DNA of 24,062 bases from Mycobacteriaceae bacterium. GTDB lineage: Bacteria; Actinomycetota; Actinomycetes; Mycobacteriales; Mycobacteriaceae. Below the pieces are notes generated by a model. The model did no database searches, was not told the origin of the DNA, and saw nothing but the letters and a program-made list of their open reading frames with translations. Positions 14,872-22,597 of this stretch are shown here, piece by piece (within the stretch, counting starts at the first letter, position 1; each line of letters begins with the position of its first letter). The DNA lies in contig JAFAWC010000658.1 of the NCBI GenBank assembly GCA_019242135.1, forward strand, positions 1 to 24,062. Direction: 5' to 3'. A program made the translations under genes and the position numbers.

Positions 14872-15673
14872 GACGAAGGGGCCGGACCGCTGGAGCCCGG
14901 GCATCTCGCTTGGCCGTGGCTCCAAGCCGGCACAGGCCATCGGCGGCTTCTTCGCGATGTCCGCCGACGCGATCATGTTCATGTTCCGCCGGCCGTTCCA
15001 GTGGCGGGAGTTCTTGGAGCAGGCCTGGTTCGTCGCGCGGGTGTCGTTGGCGCCGACGGTGTTCGTGGCGATCCCGCTCACGGTGCTGGTCAGCTTCACG
15101 CTCAACATCCTGCTGCGCGAACTCGGTGCCGCCGACCTGAGCGGCGCGGGCGCGGCATTCGGCGCCGTCACCCAGGTGGGTCCCTTGGTGACGGTGCTGA
15201 TCGTGGCCGGCGCAGGTGCCACAGCGATGTGTGCCGACCTCGGCTCGCGCACGATTCGTGAAGAGATCGACGCGATGGAGGTGCTGGGCATCAACCCGGT
15301 GCAGCGGCTGGTGACTCCCCGGATGCTGGCCTCGGGACTGGTCGCGCTGCTACTGAACAGTCTGGTCGTCATCATCGGGATCCTCGGCGGCTACATCTTT
15401 TCTGTGTTCGTCCAAGACGTGAACCCCGGCTCGTTCGCCGCGGGCATCACATTGCTCACCGGCGTCCCCGAGGTGATCATCTCGTGCGTCAAGGCGGCCC
15501 TGTTCGGTCTCATCGCCGGGCTGGTCGCCTGCTACCGCGGACTGATCATCACCGGCGGCGGCGCCAAGGCCGTCGGCAACGCTGTCAACGAGACGGTGGT
15601 CTATGCCTTCATGGCACTGTTCGTCGTCAATGTGGTCGTCACCGCGATCGGCATCCGGGCGACGGTGAAGTGA
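14861..15673 (+). CDS. yrbEA: YrbE-type ABC permease, A subunit of the Mce transporter
   Basis: This 270-residue inner-membrane permease (MlaE/YrbE family) forms, with the next gene product, the membrane channel that draws lipids through the Mce complex. There is an amphipathic N-terminus (FFAMSADAIMFMFRRPFQWREFLEQAW), then about five hydrophobic segments. The cytoplasmic coupling motif is REEIDAMEVLGINPVQRL, which contacts the MceG ATPase in this family, and the C-terminal stretch is VGNAVNETVVYAFMALFVVNVV. From memory it resembles the YrbE4A (sterol Mce4) subclass; this is not a computed assignment. The start at 14861 overlaps the thiolase gene by 11 bases. No mceG gene is present, consistent with the shared ATPase lying elsewhere in mycobacteria. 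Confidence 0.95.
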   Translation: MATKTKGPDRWSPGISLGRGSKPAQAIGGFFAMSADAIMFMFRRPFQWREFLEQAWFVARVSLAPTVFVAIPLTVLVSFTLNILLRELGAADLSGAGAAFGAVTQVGPLVTVLIVAGAGATAMCADLGSRTIREEIDAMEVLGINPVQRLVTPRMLASGLVALLLNSLVVIIGILGGYIFSVFVQDVNPGSFAAGITLLTGVPEVIISCVKAALFGLIAGLVACYRGLIITGGGAKAVGNAVNETVVYAFMALFVVNVVVTAIGIRATVK

Positions 15674-15686
15674 TGGGTGCCATGCG

Positions 15687-16541
15687 ATGACACTGCGCGC
15701 CACCTACCCCCGCCTTTTCCGCGTCCTCGACCAGTCCAAGCGGCCGGTCGGGGTGTTGGGCCGGATTGGGGATCACACCGCCTTCTACGGCAAGGCGATC
15801 GCTGCAACGCCGCACGCGACGCTTCACTTCCGCCGCGAGATCATCCGCCTGATCGCCGAGATCAGCATGGGCGCAGGGACGCTGGCGATGATCGGCGGCA
15901 CGGTCGTGATCGTCGGGTTCTTGACGCTGGCCGCCGGTGGCACGCTGGCGGTGCAGGGCTACAGTTCGCTGGGCAACATCGGGATCGAGGCGTTGACCGG
16001 CTTCCTGGCGGCATTCATCAACGTGCGCATTTCCGCACCGGTGGTCGCGGGCATCGGTTTGGCAGCGACGTTCGGCGCCGGGGTCACTGCGCAGCTGGGC
16101 GCAATGCGCATCAACGAGGAGATCGACGCGCTCGACGCCATGGGTATCCCCTCCATCGAGTATCTGGTCAGCACCAGGATCGTCGCCGGGATGGTCGCGG
16201 TGGCCCCGCTGTACTCGATCGCGGTGATCCTGTCCTTCCTCGCAAGCAAATTCACGACCGTGTACATCTTCGGGCAGTCATCGGGGCTCTACAACCATTA
16301 CTTCTCAACGTTTTTGAATCCGATCGACCTGCTGTGGTCGTTTCTGCAGGCGATTCTGATGGCACTGGCGATCCTTCTGGTGCACACCTATTTCGGCTTT
16401 TACGCGACCGGCGGACCGTCGGGCGTCGGGTCAGCGGTCGGCAACGCGGTGCGGGCCTCGCTGATCACCGTGGTGTCGGTGACGCTGTTGGTCTCGCTGG
16501 CGATTTATGGCGCCAACGGAAACTTTCATCTGTCGGGGTAG
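15687..16541 (+). CDS. yrbEB: YrbE-type ABC permease, B subunit of the Mce transporter
   Basis: This 284-residue permease is the second half of the YrbE heterodimer. After a soluble N-terminus of about 55 residues come hydrophobic segments from about residue 60 (ISMGAGTLAMIGGTVVIVGF). The coupling loop is NEEIDALDAMGIPSIEYL, and the C-terminus is VGSAVGNAVRASLITVVSVTLLVSLAIYG. It follows YrbEA by 13 bases. The ATG at 15687 is the first in-frame start that gives the family N-terminus, and its ribosome site is weak. The loop GQSSGLYNHYFSTFLNPIDL lies on the likely periplasmic side. Confidence 0.95.
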   Translation: MTLRATYPRLFRVLDQSKRPVGVLGRIGDHTAFYGKAIAATPHATLHFRREIIRLIAEISMGAGTLAMIGGTVVIVGFLTLAAGGTLAVQGYSSLGNIGIEALTGFLAAFINVRISAPVVAGIGLAATFGAGVTAQLGAMRINEEIDALDAMGIPSIEYLVSTRIVAGMVAVAPLYSIAVILSFLASKFTTVYIFGQSSGLYNHYFSTFLNPIDLLWSFLQAILMALAILLVHTYFGFYATGGPSGVGSAVGNAVRASLITVVSVTLLVSLAIYGANGNFHLSG

Positions 16542-16553
16542 GGGAGGAGGTCG

Positions 16554-17741
16554 ATGAAGCCCAGTGTCGCGCGGCCCCTGTTGGGGCTGGTGAGCGTTCT
16601 GGTCGTGCTCGCGATCGTCTTCGTCGCGATCAACTTGTTCCGCGGTGGTTTCACCACCTCCGAGCCGGTGACGGTCATCTCGGACCGCGCCGGGCTGGTC
16701 ATCAACCCCGACGCGCGGGTCAAGATGCGCGGTGTCCAGGTGGGCAAGGTCGCCTCGATCCAGGAGCTGCCCGACGGGCGTGCCGCCATCCACCTCGCGA
16801 TGGATCCCTCGCAGATGCGCCTCATCCCGTCCAATGTGCTCGTAGACATCGCTTCCACAACGGTGTTCGGCGCGAAATACGTCCAGTTCATCCCGCCCCC
16901 ACACCCCTCGCCGCAGCCGTTGACGCCCGGCAAGCAGATCGACGCCGGCAACGTCACCGTCGAAATCAACACGGTCTTCCAGCAGCTGACACAACTGCTG
17001 TCCACGCTTGAACCCGACAAGCTCAACGAAACCCTGGGTGCCATCGCGACGGCGTTGAACGGCCGCGGCCAGAAGATCGGCCAGACGTTGGCCGATCTCG
17101 ACGCGTTTTTTGACAAGAGCTATTCGAGCCTGCCCGCCTTCCGCCACGACCTGCAGGTCGCCCCGCAGGTGCTGGACACCTACGCCGACGCCGCGCCGGA
17201 CCTGCTCGACACCGCCCGCAACGCGACGACGATCAGCCAGACCCTCGTCGACGAACAAAACGACCTGGACGCGTTCCTGGTCAGCGCGATCGGCTTGGCC
17301 GACATCGGTAACGACGTGATCGGCACCAACCGCCAGGCGCTGACCGACGTCCTGCACCTGCTCGTGCCGACCACCGACCTGCTCAACGAATACAACCCGG
17401 CGCTGACGTGCGCACTGCAGGGCATCGCGTTCTTGACGCACCAGCCGCCGTTGCCGCTGCCTGGCATCGTGGTGTCGGTCAGTTTCACGTGGGGCATCGA
17501 ACGCTATCGGTATCCGACCAATCTGCCCAAGGTCGCCGCCACCGGCGGTCCGCAGTGCGACACGTTGCCCGACGTGCCGAAGAATTCGCAGCCGAAGTTC
17601 GTGATCACCGACAACGGCACCAACCCCGAGCAGTACGGCAACCCCGGAATCCTGCTCAACTCCGACGGGCTCAAGCAGCTGTTGTACGGCCCGGTCGCCG
17701 GGCCGCCGCGCAACTCCCCGCAGATCGGGATGCCCGGATGA
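16554..17741 (+). CDS. mceA: MceA, Mce-family substrate-binding protein
   Basis: This 395-residue protein has an N-terminal membrane anchor (about 8-28), then the MCE/MlaD beta domain at about 36-115, with the core VKMRGVQVGKVASIQ. A long helical region (about 130-260) follows, then a C-terminal segment with a cysteine pair (C-A-L at about 287 and PQCD near 340). In mycobacteria six Mce proteins assemble into a tube that carries lipids across the periplasm to YrbE. An excellent GGGAGGAGG ribosome site lies 3 bases before the ATG, the strongest in the operon, possibly to raise Mce synthesis over that of the enzymes. It overlaps mceB by 4 bases. Confidence 0.95.
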   Translation: MKPSVARPLLGLVSVLVVLAIVFVAINLFRGGFTTSEPVTVISDRAGLVINPDARVKMRGVQVGKVASIQELPDGRAAIHLAMDPSQMRLIPSNVLVDIASTTVFGAKYVQFIPPPHPSPQPLTPGKQIDAGNVTVEINTVFQQLTQLLSTLEPDKLNETLGAIATALNGRGQKIGQTLADLDAFFDKSYSSLPAFRHDLQVAPQVLDTYADAAPDLLDTARNATTISQTLVDEQNDLDAFLVSAIGLADIGNDVIGTNRQALTDVLHLLVPTTDLLNEYNPALTCALQGIAFLTHQPPLPLPGIVVSVSFTWGIERYRYPTNLPKVAATGGPQCDTLPDVPKNSQPKFVITDNGTNPEQYGNPGILLNSDGLKQLLYGPVAGPPRNSPQIGMPG

Positions 17742-18772
17742 CGGGCGGATGGCGGGCGACGCTGGTCAAGTTGGTCGCGTTCGCGGTCGTGATGATCTTT
17801 CTGACCGCGGCCTTGTTCTTCATTTTCGGCAAGTACACCACCGGTTCCACCAACAGCTACTCTGCGGTGTTCACCGACGTGTCGCGGCTGAAGTCGGGTG
17901 AGACCGTGCGCATTGCCGGCATCCGGGTCGGCACCGTCAACGGGGTGACGCTGCGTGAGGACAAGAAGGTCGTCGTGACCTTCGATGTCGACAAGAGCGT
18001 CGCGCTCACCACGGGAACCCGCGCGATGATTCGCTACCTCAACCTCGTCGGTGACCGCTACCTTGAGCTCGCCGACGGGCCCGGCTCGACCAAGATCCTT
18101 CCTGCCGGATCCCAGATCCCGGTGGACAAGACCGCCGGCGCTCTCGACCTCGACCTGCTGCTCGGTGGGCTCAAACCGGTGATTCAGGGCCTGAATCCAA
18201 AGGACGTCAACGCACTCACCGAATCGCTGGTCCAGGTTTTTGACGGCCAGGGCGGCACGTTGAATTCGCTGTTCGCCAAGACCTCGTCGTTCTCGAATGC
18301 ATTGGCCGACAACAGCCAAGTCATCCAGGAGCTCATCGACAACCTCAACACGACCGTGGACACCCTCTCCAAGGACGGTAACCAGTTCTCGAGCACGCTG
18401 GATCGTCTGCAGAAGCTTGTCAGCGGACTGTCCCAGGACCGCGACCCGATCGGCGACGCGATCGTACAGTTGGACAACGGAACAGCGTCGATCGCCGACC
18501 TGCTGACCAATGCGCGCCCGCCGCTGAAGGGCACGATCGACCAGCTGGATCGGCTGGCTCCGCTGCTCGACGACGGCAAGGACATCATCGACGCGAACCT
18601 GCAACGGGCACCGGAGAATTACCGTAAGCTCGTGCGGCTCGGGTCCTACGGCGGCTGGTACAACTACTACCTCTGCGGCATCATCGTCCGGGCCACGACC
18701 ACCGATCCGTCCAGCCGGCCCGTGTTCTTCCCGTGGGTCATGCAGACGAGCGGAAGGTGCGCGGATCCCTGA
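17738..18772 (+). CDS. mceB: MceB, Mce-family protein
   Basis: This 344-residue Mce protein has a membrane anchor at about 8-29 (LVKLVAFAVVMIFLTAALFFIF), an MCE domain at about 40-118 with core VRIAGIRVGTVNGV, and a helical region predicted as coiled coil (about 140-300, many L-x6-L spaced residues). The C-terminus GWYNYYLCGII ... GRCADP carries a cysteine pair that may form a disulfide. The ATG at 17738 overlaps the mceA stop as ATGA; the open frame continues upstream inside mceA without Mce features, so the longer start was rejected. Confidence 0.95.
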   Translation: MTGGWRATLVKLVAFAVVMIFLTAALFFIFGKYTTGSTNSYSAVFTDVSRLKSGETVRIAGIRVGTVNGVTLREDKKVVVTFDVDKSVALTTGTRAMIRYLNLVGDRYLELADGPGSTKILPAGSQIPVDKTAGALDLDLLLGGLKPVIQGLNPKDVNALTESLVQVFDGQGGTLNSLFAKTSSFSNALADNSQVIQELIDNLNTTVDTLSKDGNQFSSTLDRLQKLVSGLSQDRDPIGDAIVQLDNGTASIADLLTNARPPLKGTIDQLDRLAPLLDDGKDIIDANLQRAPENYRKLVRLGSYGGWYNYYLCGIIVRATTTDPSSRPVFFPWVMQTSGRCADP

Positions 18773-19872
18773 TGAACAAGTACCACGGAGGCAACCTCAT
18801 CCGGGCCGGGTTCATCGGCGTGGTGTTCATCGTGCTCGTCATCGCCGTCGGGCTTCAGCCGCAGCAGCTGCGGCAACTCGCGTCCTCGGTGCGCTACCAG
18901 GCGCTGTTCACCGAGGCGGGCGGACTGGCCAACGGCAACGCCGTCCTCGTGTCGGGCGTCAAGGTCGGCACTGTCTCGAATATCGAGCTGAAAAACGGTG
19001 ATGCGCTGGTGACGTTCACCGTCCCGGGACGGATTCCGCTCGGGTCGGAGACCACCGCGTACATCCGCACCGGTTCGCTGCTCGGGGAACGCGTTCTCAC
19101 GCTGGAATCCGCGGGCAGCGGAAAGCTGCGTCCGATGGCAGTGATTCCCACGTCGCGGACGGGATCACCGTACTCGCTGACCGAAGCCGTCAGCGACCTC
19201 ACCGCGAACTCGGCGGACACCAACACCGAATCCCTGAATCATTCTCTGGAAACGCTCTCGCAGACGCTGGACCAGATCGGACCGCAGCTCGGCCCGGCCT
19301 TCGACGGGCTCACCAGGTTGTCGAAATCGCTTAACGCGCGCAACGAGTCGTTGCGCGATCTTCTGCGCAGCGCCACCAACGTGACCGGCATCCTGTCGCA
19401 ACGCAGCCAGCAGGTCAACACGTTGCTGCTCGACGCCGACGATCTGCTCGCGGTGCTCGTCAACCGGCGCAACGCGATCGTGCAGCTGCTGGCCAACTCC
19501 TCCGCGGTGGCCCAGCAGCTGACCGGTTTGGTGCACGACAACGAAGCCAAGCTGGCGCCGACACTGGAGCGGCTGAATCGGGTCAACGCCATGTTGGAGA
19601 AGAACCGCGACAACATCGCCAAGGCGCTGCCCGGGTTGGCGAAATTCCAGATCACCCAGGGCGAAGCCGTGGAAGACGGTTACTACTACGACGCCTTCAT
19701 TCCGAACCTCAACCCGGCGCAGATTCTTCAGCCGTTCCTGGATTACATCTTCGGGTTCCGGCGCGGCGTCGACATCGGCCAGCCACCCGACAACGCCGGC
19801 CCACGAGCCGAGCTACCGTTCCCGTACAACGGGATTCCGCTGCCCAATGAGGCGTGGGGGCCGGGCCGATGA
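18772..19872 (+). CDS. mceC: MceC, Mce-family protein
   Basis: This 366-residue Mce protein begins MNKYHGGNLIRAG, with an anchor at about 10-28, an MCE domain at about 40-118 (core VLVSGVKVGTVSNIE), and a long helical part at about 140-300. It ends in a short proline-rich tail (ELPFPYNGIPLPNEAWG). The start shares one base with the mceB stop (TGATG). An upstream in-frame start at 18733 would add 13 residues inside mceB, before a poorly conserved stretch, and is less likely. It overlaps mceD by 4 bases. Confidence 0.93.
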   Translation: MNKYHGGNLIRAGFIGVVFIVLVIAVGLQPQQLRQLASSVRYQALFTEAGGLANGNAVLVSGVKVGTVSNIELKNGDALVTFTVPGRIPLGSETTAYIRTGSLLGERVLTLESAGSGKLRPMAVIPTSRTGSPYSLTEAVSDLTANSADTNTESLNHSLETLSQTLDQIGPQLGPAFDGLTRLSKSLNARNESLRDLLRSATNVTGILSQRSQQVNTLLLDADDLLAVLVNRRNAIVQLLANSSAVAQQLTGLVHDNEAKLAPTLERLNRVNAMLEKNRDNIAKALPGLAKFQITQGEAVEDGYYYDAFIPNLNPAQILQPFLDYIFGFRRGVDIGQPPDNAGPRAELPFPYNGIPLPNEAWGPGR

Positions 19873-21278
19873 TGTCGAACAAACGGCTTCTCACCGGTGT
19901 GGCGATCGTCCTGGCCGCCCTGCTCGTGGCGGCCGGGGTGTTCGTCGTGCGCCAGGCATTCTTCAAGCCCAAGACGATCACCGCGTACTTCACCACCGCG
20001 ACCGCCATCTACCCCGGCGATGAGGTGCGCGTGTCCGGCGTGAAGGTCGGCAGCATCGCCACGATCGAGCCGCAGGGCACCCAGGCGAAGATGGTCATGC
20101 ACATCGACCACGACGTGCCGATCCCGGCCGATGCCCAAGCGGTGATCGTGGCGCAGAACCTGGTGGCAGCGCGCTATGTGCAGCTCGCGCCGGCGTATAG
20201 GTCGAACGGGCCACAGATGAAAGACGGTGCGGTGATACCGGTCGACCGCACCGCCGTGCCGGTCGAGTGGGACCAGGTCAAAGAGCAATTGATGCGGCTC
20301 TCCACGGAACTGGGTCCCAACACCAAGGTGTCGAGCCCGGCGGTGGCCCATTTCATCGACAGCGCCGCCGACGCGTTGAACGGCAACGGCGATAAACTCA
20401 GGCAGACGATCGGCGAGCTGTCGGGTGTGGGCCGGATCCTGGCCGACGGCAGCGGCAACATCGCCGACATCATCAAGAATTTGCAGATCTTCGTTACCGC
20501 ATTGCGTGACAGCAACACCCAGATCGTGCAGTTCGAAAACCGGCTCGCGACATTGACCAGCGTGATCGACGACAACCGCTCCGATCTGGACGCCGCGGTG
20601 TCCGATTTGTCCGTCGCGGTCGGGGAGGTGCAGCGCTTCATCGCCGGAAGCCGCGACCAGACCAGCGAACAGATCGCCCGGTTGGCCGATGTCACGCAGA
20701 ATCTCGTCGATCAACGCATGAGCATCGAGAACATCCTGCACCTCGCACCGACCGCGTTTTCGAACTTCTACAACATCTACAACCCCGACACCGGCAGCCA
20801 GGTCGGCGCGCCCGTGCTGAATCCGCTGCTGGGCAACCCGGTTTGGTTCTATTGCGGGATGATCGGGGCGGTCGAGAACGTCACCGGCCCGGAAACGGCC
20901 AAGCTGTGCGAGCAGTACCTCGGGCCCGCGCTGCGGTTGGTCAACATCAACTACGATCCGTTGCCGACCAATCCGTTCCTGATGCCCGCGATGTCCCCGG
21001 ACCGGGTCATCTACTCCGAGCCGCGGCTGGCCCCGGGCGGCGAGGGACCCAAACCCGGGCCGCCCGAACAGCCGCCCGCCGTCTCCGCATACACCGGACT
21101 ACCGGGTGACTACCCGGAGGCACCACCACCGCCGGCGCCGCCCGCCCGGATCCCGGGCATTTCGTGGCCGGCGCCCACACAGCAACCCGTGGCACCTCCG
21201 GTCCCCGGCGAACCGTCTCCAGCGCCGAATCCGAGCCTGCCCGATCTGCTGCTGCCCGCGGAAAGGCCGCCGTCATGA
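19869..21278 (+). CDS. mceD: MceD, Mce-family protein with proline-rich tail
   Basis: This 469-residue Mce protein has a membrane anchor at about 7-27 (LLTGVAIVLAALLVAAGVFVV), an MCE domain at about 38-115 with core VRVSGVKVGSIATIE, and a helical region to about 320. A cysteine pair follows (WFYCGMI ... AKLCEQY), then a proline-rich, low-complexity tail from about 385 to the end. The ATG at 19869 overlaps the mceC stop as ATGA; a GTG 15 bases upstream in frame is possible but adds only five residues. The tail type is common in MceD and MceF proteins and may reach into the cell wall. Confidence 0.94.
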   Translation: MMSNKRLLTGVAIVLAALLVAAGVFVVRQAFFKPKTITAYFTTATAIYPGDEVRVSGVKVGSIATIEPQGTQAKMVMHIDHDVPIPADAQAVIVAQNLVAARYVQLAPAYRSNGPQMKDGAVIPVDRTAVPVEWDQVKEQLMRLSTELGPNTKVSSPAVAHFIDSAADALNGNGDKLRQTIGELSGVGRILADGSGNIADIIKNLQIFVTALRDSNTQIVQFENRLATLTSVIDDNRSDLDAAVSDLSVAVGEVQRFIAGSRDQTSEQIARLADVTQNLVDQRMSIENILHLAPTAFSNFYNIYNPDTGSQVGAPVLNPLLGNPVWFYCGMIGAVENVTGPETAKLCEQYLGPALRLVNINYDPLPTNPFLMPAMSPDRVIYSEPRLAPGGEGPKPGPPEQPPAVSAYTGLPGDYPEAPPPPAPPARIPGISWPAPTQQPVAPPVPGEPSPAPNPSLPDLLLPAERPPS

Positions 21279-22597
21279 CGCGCTCGAGTTGGCTTCGCCG
21301 AGTGATCGTGATCGCGACGTGCGTGGCGATCACGGTGACGGGATGCGCGTTTGAGGGGTTGAACTCGCTGCCGTTGCCGGGGCCGGGCCATCTGCTGGGT
21401 CCCAGCGGCAACACCTATCACGTGGAGATCGCGAACGTCGGCACGCTGGAATCAAATTCGCCGGTGATGATCAACGACGTCATTGTCGGCAGCGTCGGCA
21501 ACATGTCTGTGCGGAACTGGCACGCCTACGTCGACGTGACGGTGAAACCCGATGTGGTCGTTCCCGCCAACGCGGTGGCCAGCGTCGGCCAGACCAGCCT
21601 GCTGGGATCCATGCACTTGCAGCTCAACCCGCCGCCCGGCGAGCCGGCGCGTGGCCGGCTCGCACCGGGCTCGACCATCGCGTTGAACAAGTCGTCGACC
21701 TACCCGTCCACCGAGCAGACGTTGTCGTCGCTGTCGCTGGTGGTCAACGGGGGTGGGCTCGGACAAATCGGCGACATCATCCACAATTTCAGCACCGCGC
21801 TGTCCGGGCATGAGCAGCAAGTCCGCGACCTGCTCATCAGGCTCAACGACTTCGTCGGCGTGCTCGACGATCAGCGTGACAGCATCGTCGCGTCGATCCA
21901 GTCGCTGAACCGGCTCGCCAATACCTTCGCCGGGCAACGCGACGTGATCACCGAGGCGTTGAACAAGGTTCCGCCCGCGTTGGACGTGCTGATCAAGGAG
22001 CGACCGAACATCACCACCGCGCTGGTCAGACTCGGCACGTTCAGCGACACCACGACCCAGCTTGTCAACGACAGCGAGGCGTATCTGGTGCGCAACCTGC
22101 AGAATCTCGAGCCGATTGTGCGCGCGCTCGTCGACGTCGGACCGGATCTCGCTGCGGCCCTCGCCTACGTCCCGCACTTCCCGTACTCTCAGGACCTCAT
22201 CGACCGGGCGGTCCGCGGCGACTACGCGAACCTGTTTGCCGTGCTGGACATCTCGCGGGAGCGGCTCAAGCGCACACTGCTTCTGGGCACCCGCTTTGGT
22301 CAGCCCGGCGCAGAGCTTCCGGCAGCGCCGGGCGAACCTTACTTCCTGCGGGACATGTACGACCCCGTCAATGTGGCCACCGCCGGGCTGAGGCCGTCGC
22401 TGCCCGACACCCCGCCGGGCGTGCCGCGCGCGGCTGTCACCCAGGCCTCGGCGCCGCAGGCGCCACCTGCCGGAACCCCGGGTGCGGCGCCGGCACCGCT
22501 CGCCCCGCTGGCCAATGGTGCGCCGCCGGCGCCGCAGGCGCCGCCGCCTGCCGCGGAGACACCGTTCCCGCCGTCGCAACAGGACGTGGGTGGCTGA
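21275..22597 (+). CDS. mceE: MceE, Mce-family lipoprotein (LprK type)
   Basis: This 440-residue Mce protein has a lipoprotein signal peptide. Arginines near the N-terminus (WLRR) precede a hydrophobic stretch and the lipobox VTGC, so C24 is the lipidated residue after cleavage. MceE is the lipoprotein member in known mce operons. The MCE domain (about 45-125) has the variant core VMINDVIVGSVGNM. A helical region and a Pro/Ala-rich tail (about 385-435) follow. The tail DNA contains a 15-base direct repeat GGCGCCGCAGGCGCC at 22450 and 22528, encoding APQAPP twice. The ATG at 21275 overlaps mceD as ATGA. It abuts mceF through TGATG. Confidence 0.95.
   Translation: MTRSSWLRRVIVIATCVAITVTGCAFEGLNSLPLPGPGHLLGPSGNTYHVEIANVGTLESNSPVMINDVIVGSVGNMSVRNWHAYVDVTVKPDVVVPANAVASVGQTSLLGSMHLQLNPPPGEPARGRLAPGSTIALNKSSTYPSTEQTLSSLSLVVNGGGLGQIGDIIHNFSTALSGHEQQVRDLLIRLNDFVGVLDDQRDSIVASIQSLNRLANTFAGQRDVITEALNKVPPALDVLIKERPNITTALVRLGTFSDTTTQLVNDSEAYLVRNLQNLEPIVRALVDVGPDLAAALAYVPHFPYSQDLIDRAVRGDYANLFAVLDISRERLKRTLLLGTRFGQPGAELPAAPGEPYFLRDMYDPVNVATAGLRPSLPDTPPGVPRAAVTQASAPQAPPAGTPGAAPAPLAPLANGAPPAPQAPPPAAETPFPPSQQDVGG

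Noticed and set aside
13414..15375. A 653-codon open frame on the minus strand opposite the DUF35 fusion, thiolase and YrbEA genes
   Set aside because: It has no recognisable domain, is rich in Arg, Ala, Pro and Ser, and lies wholly opposite genes with clear motifs. Long antisense frames are expected in DNA with high G+C at third positions.
22450..22542. 15-base direct repeat GGCGCCGCAGGCGCC in mceE, considered as a mobile-element or recombination site
   Set aside because: It encodes the repetitive APQAPP motif of the proline-rich tail and is explained by coding low complexity.
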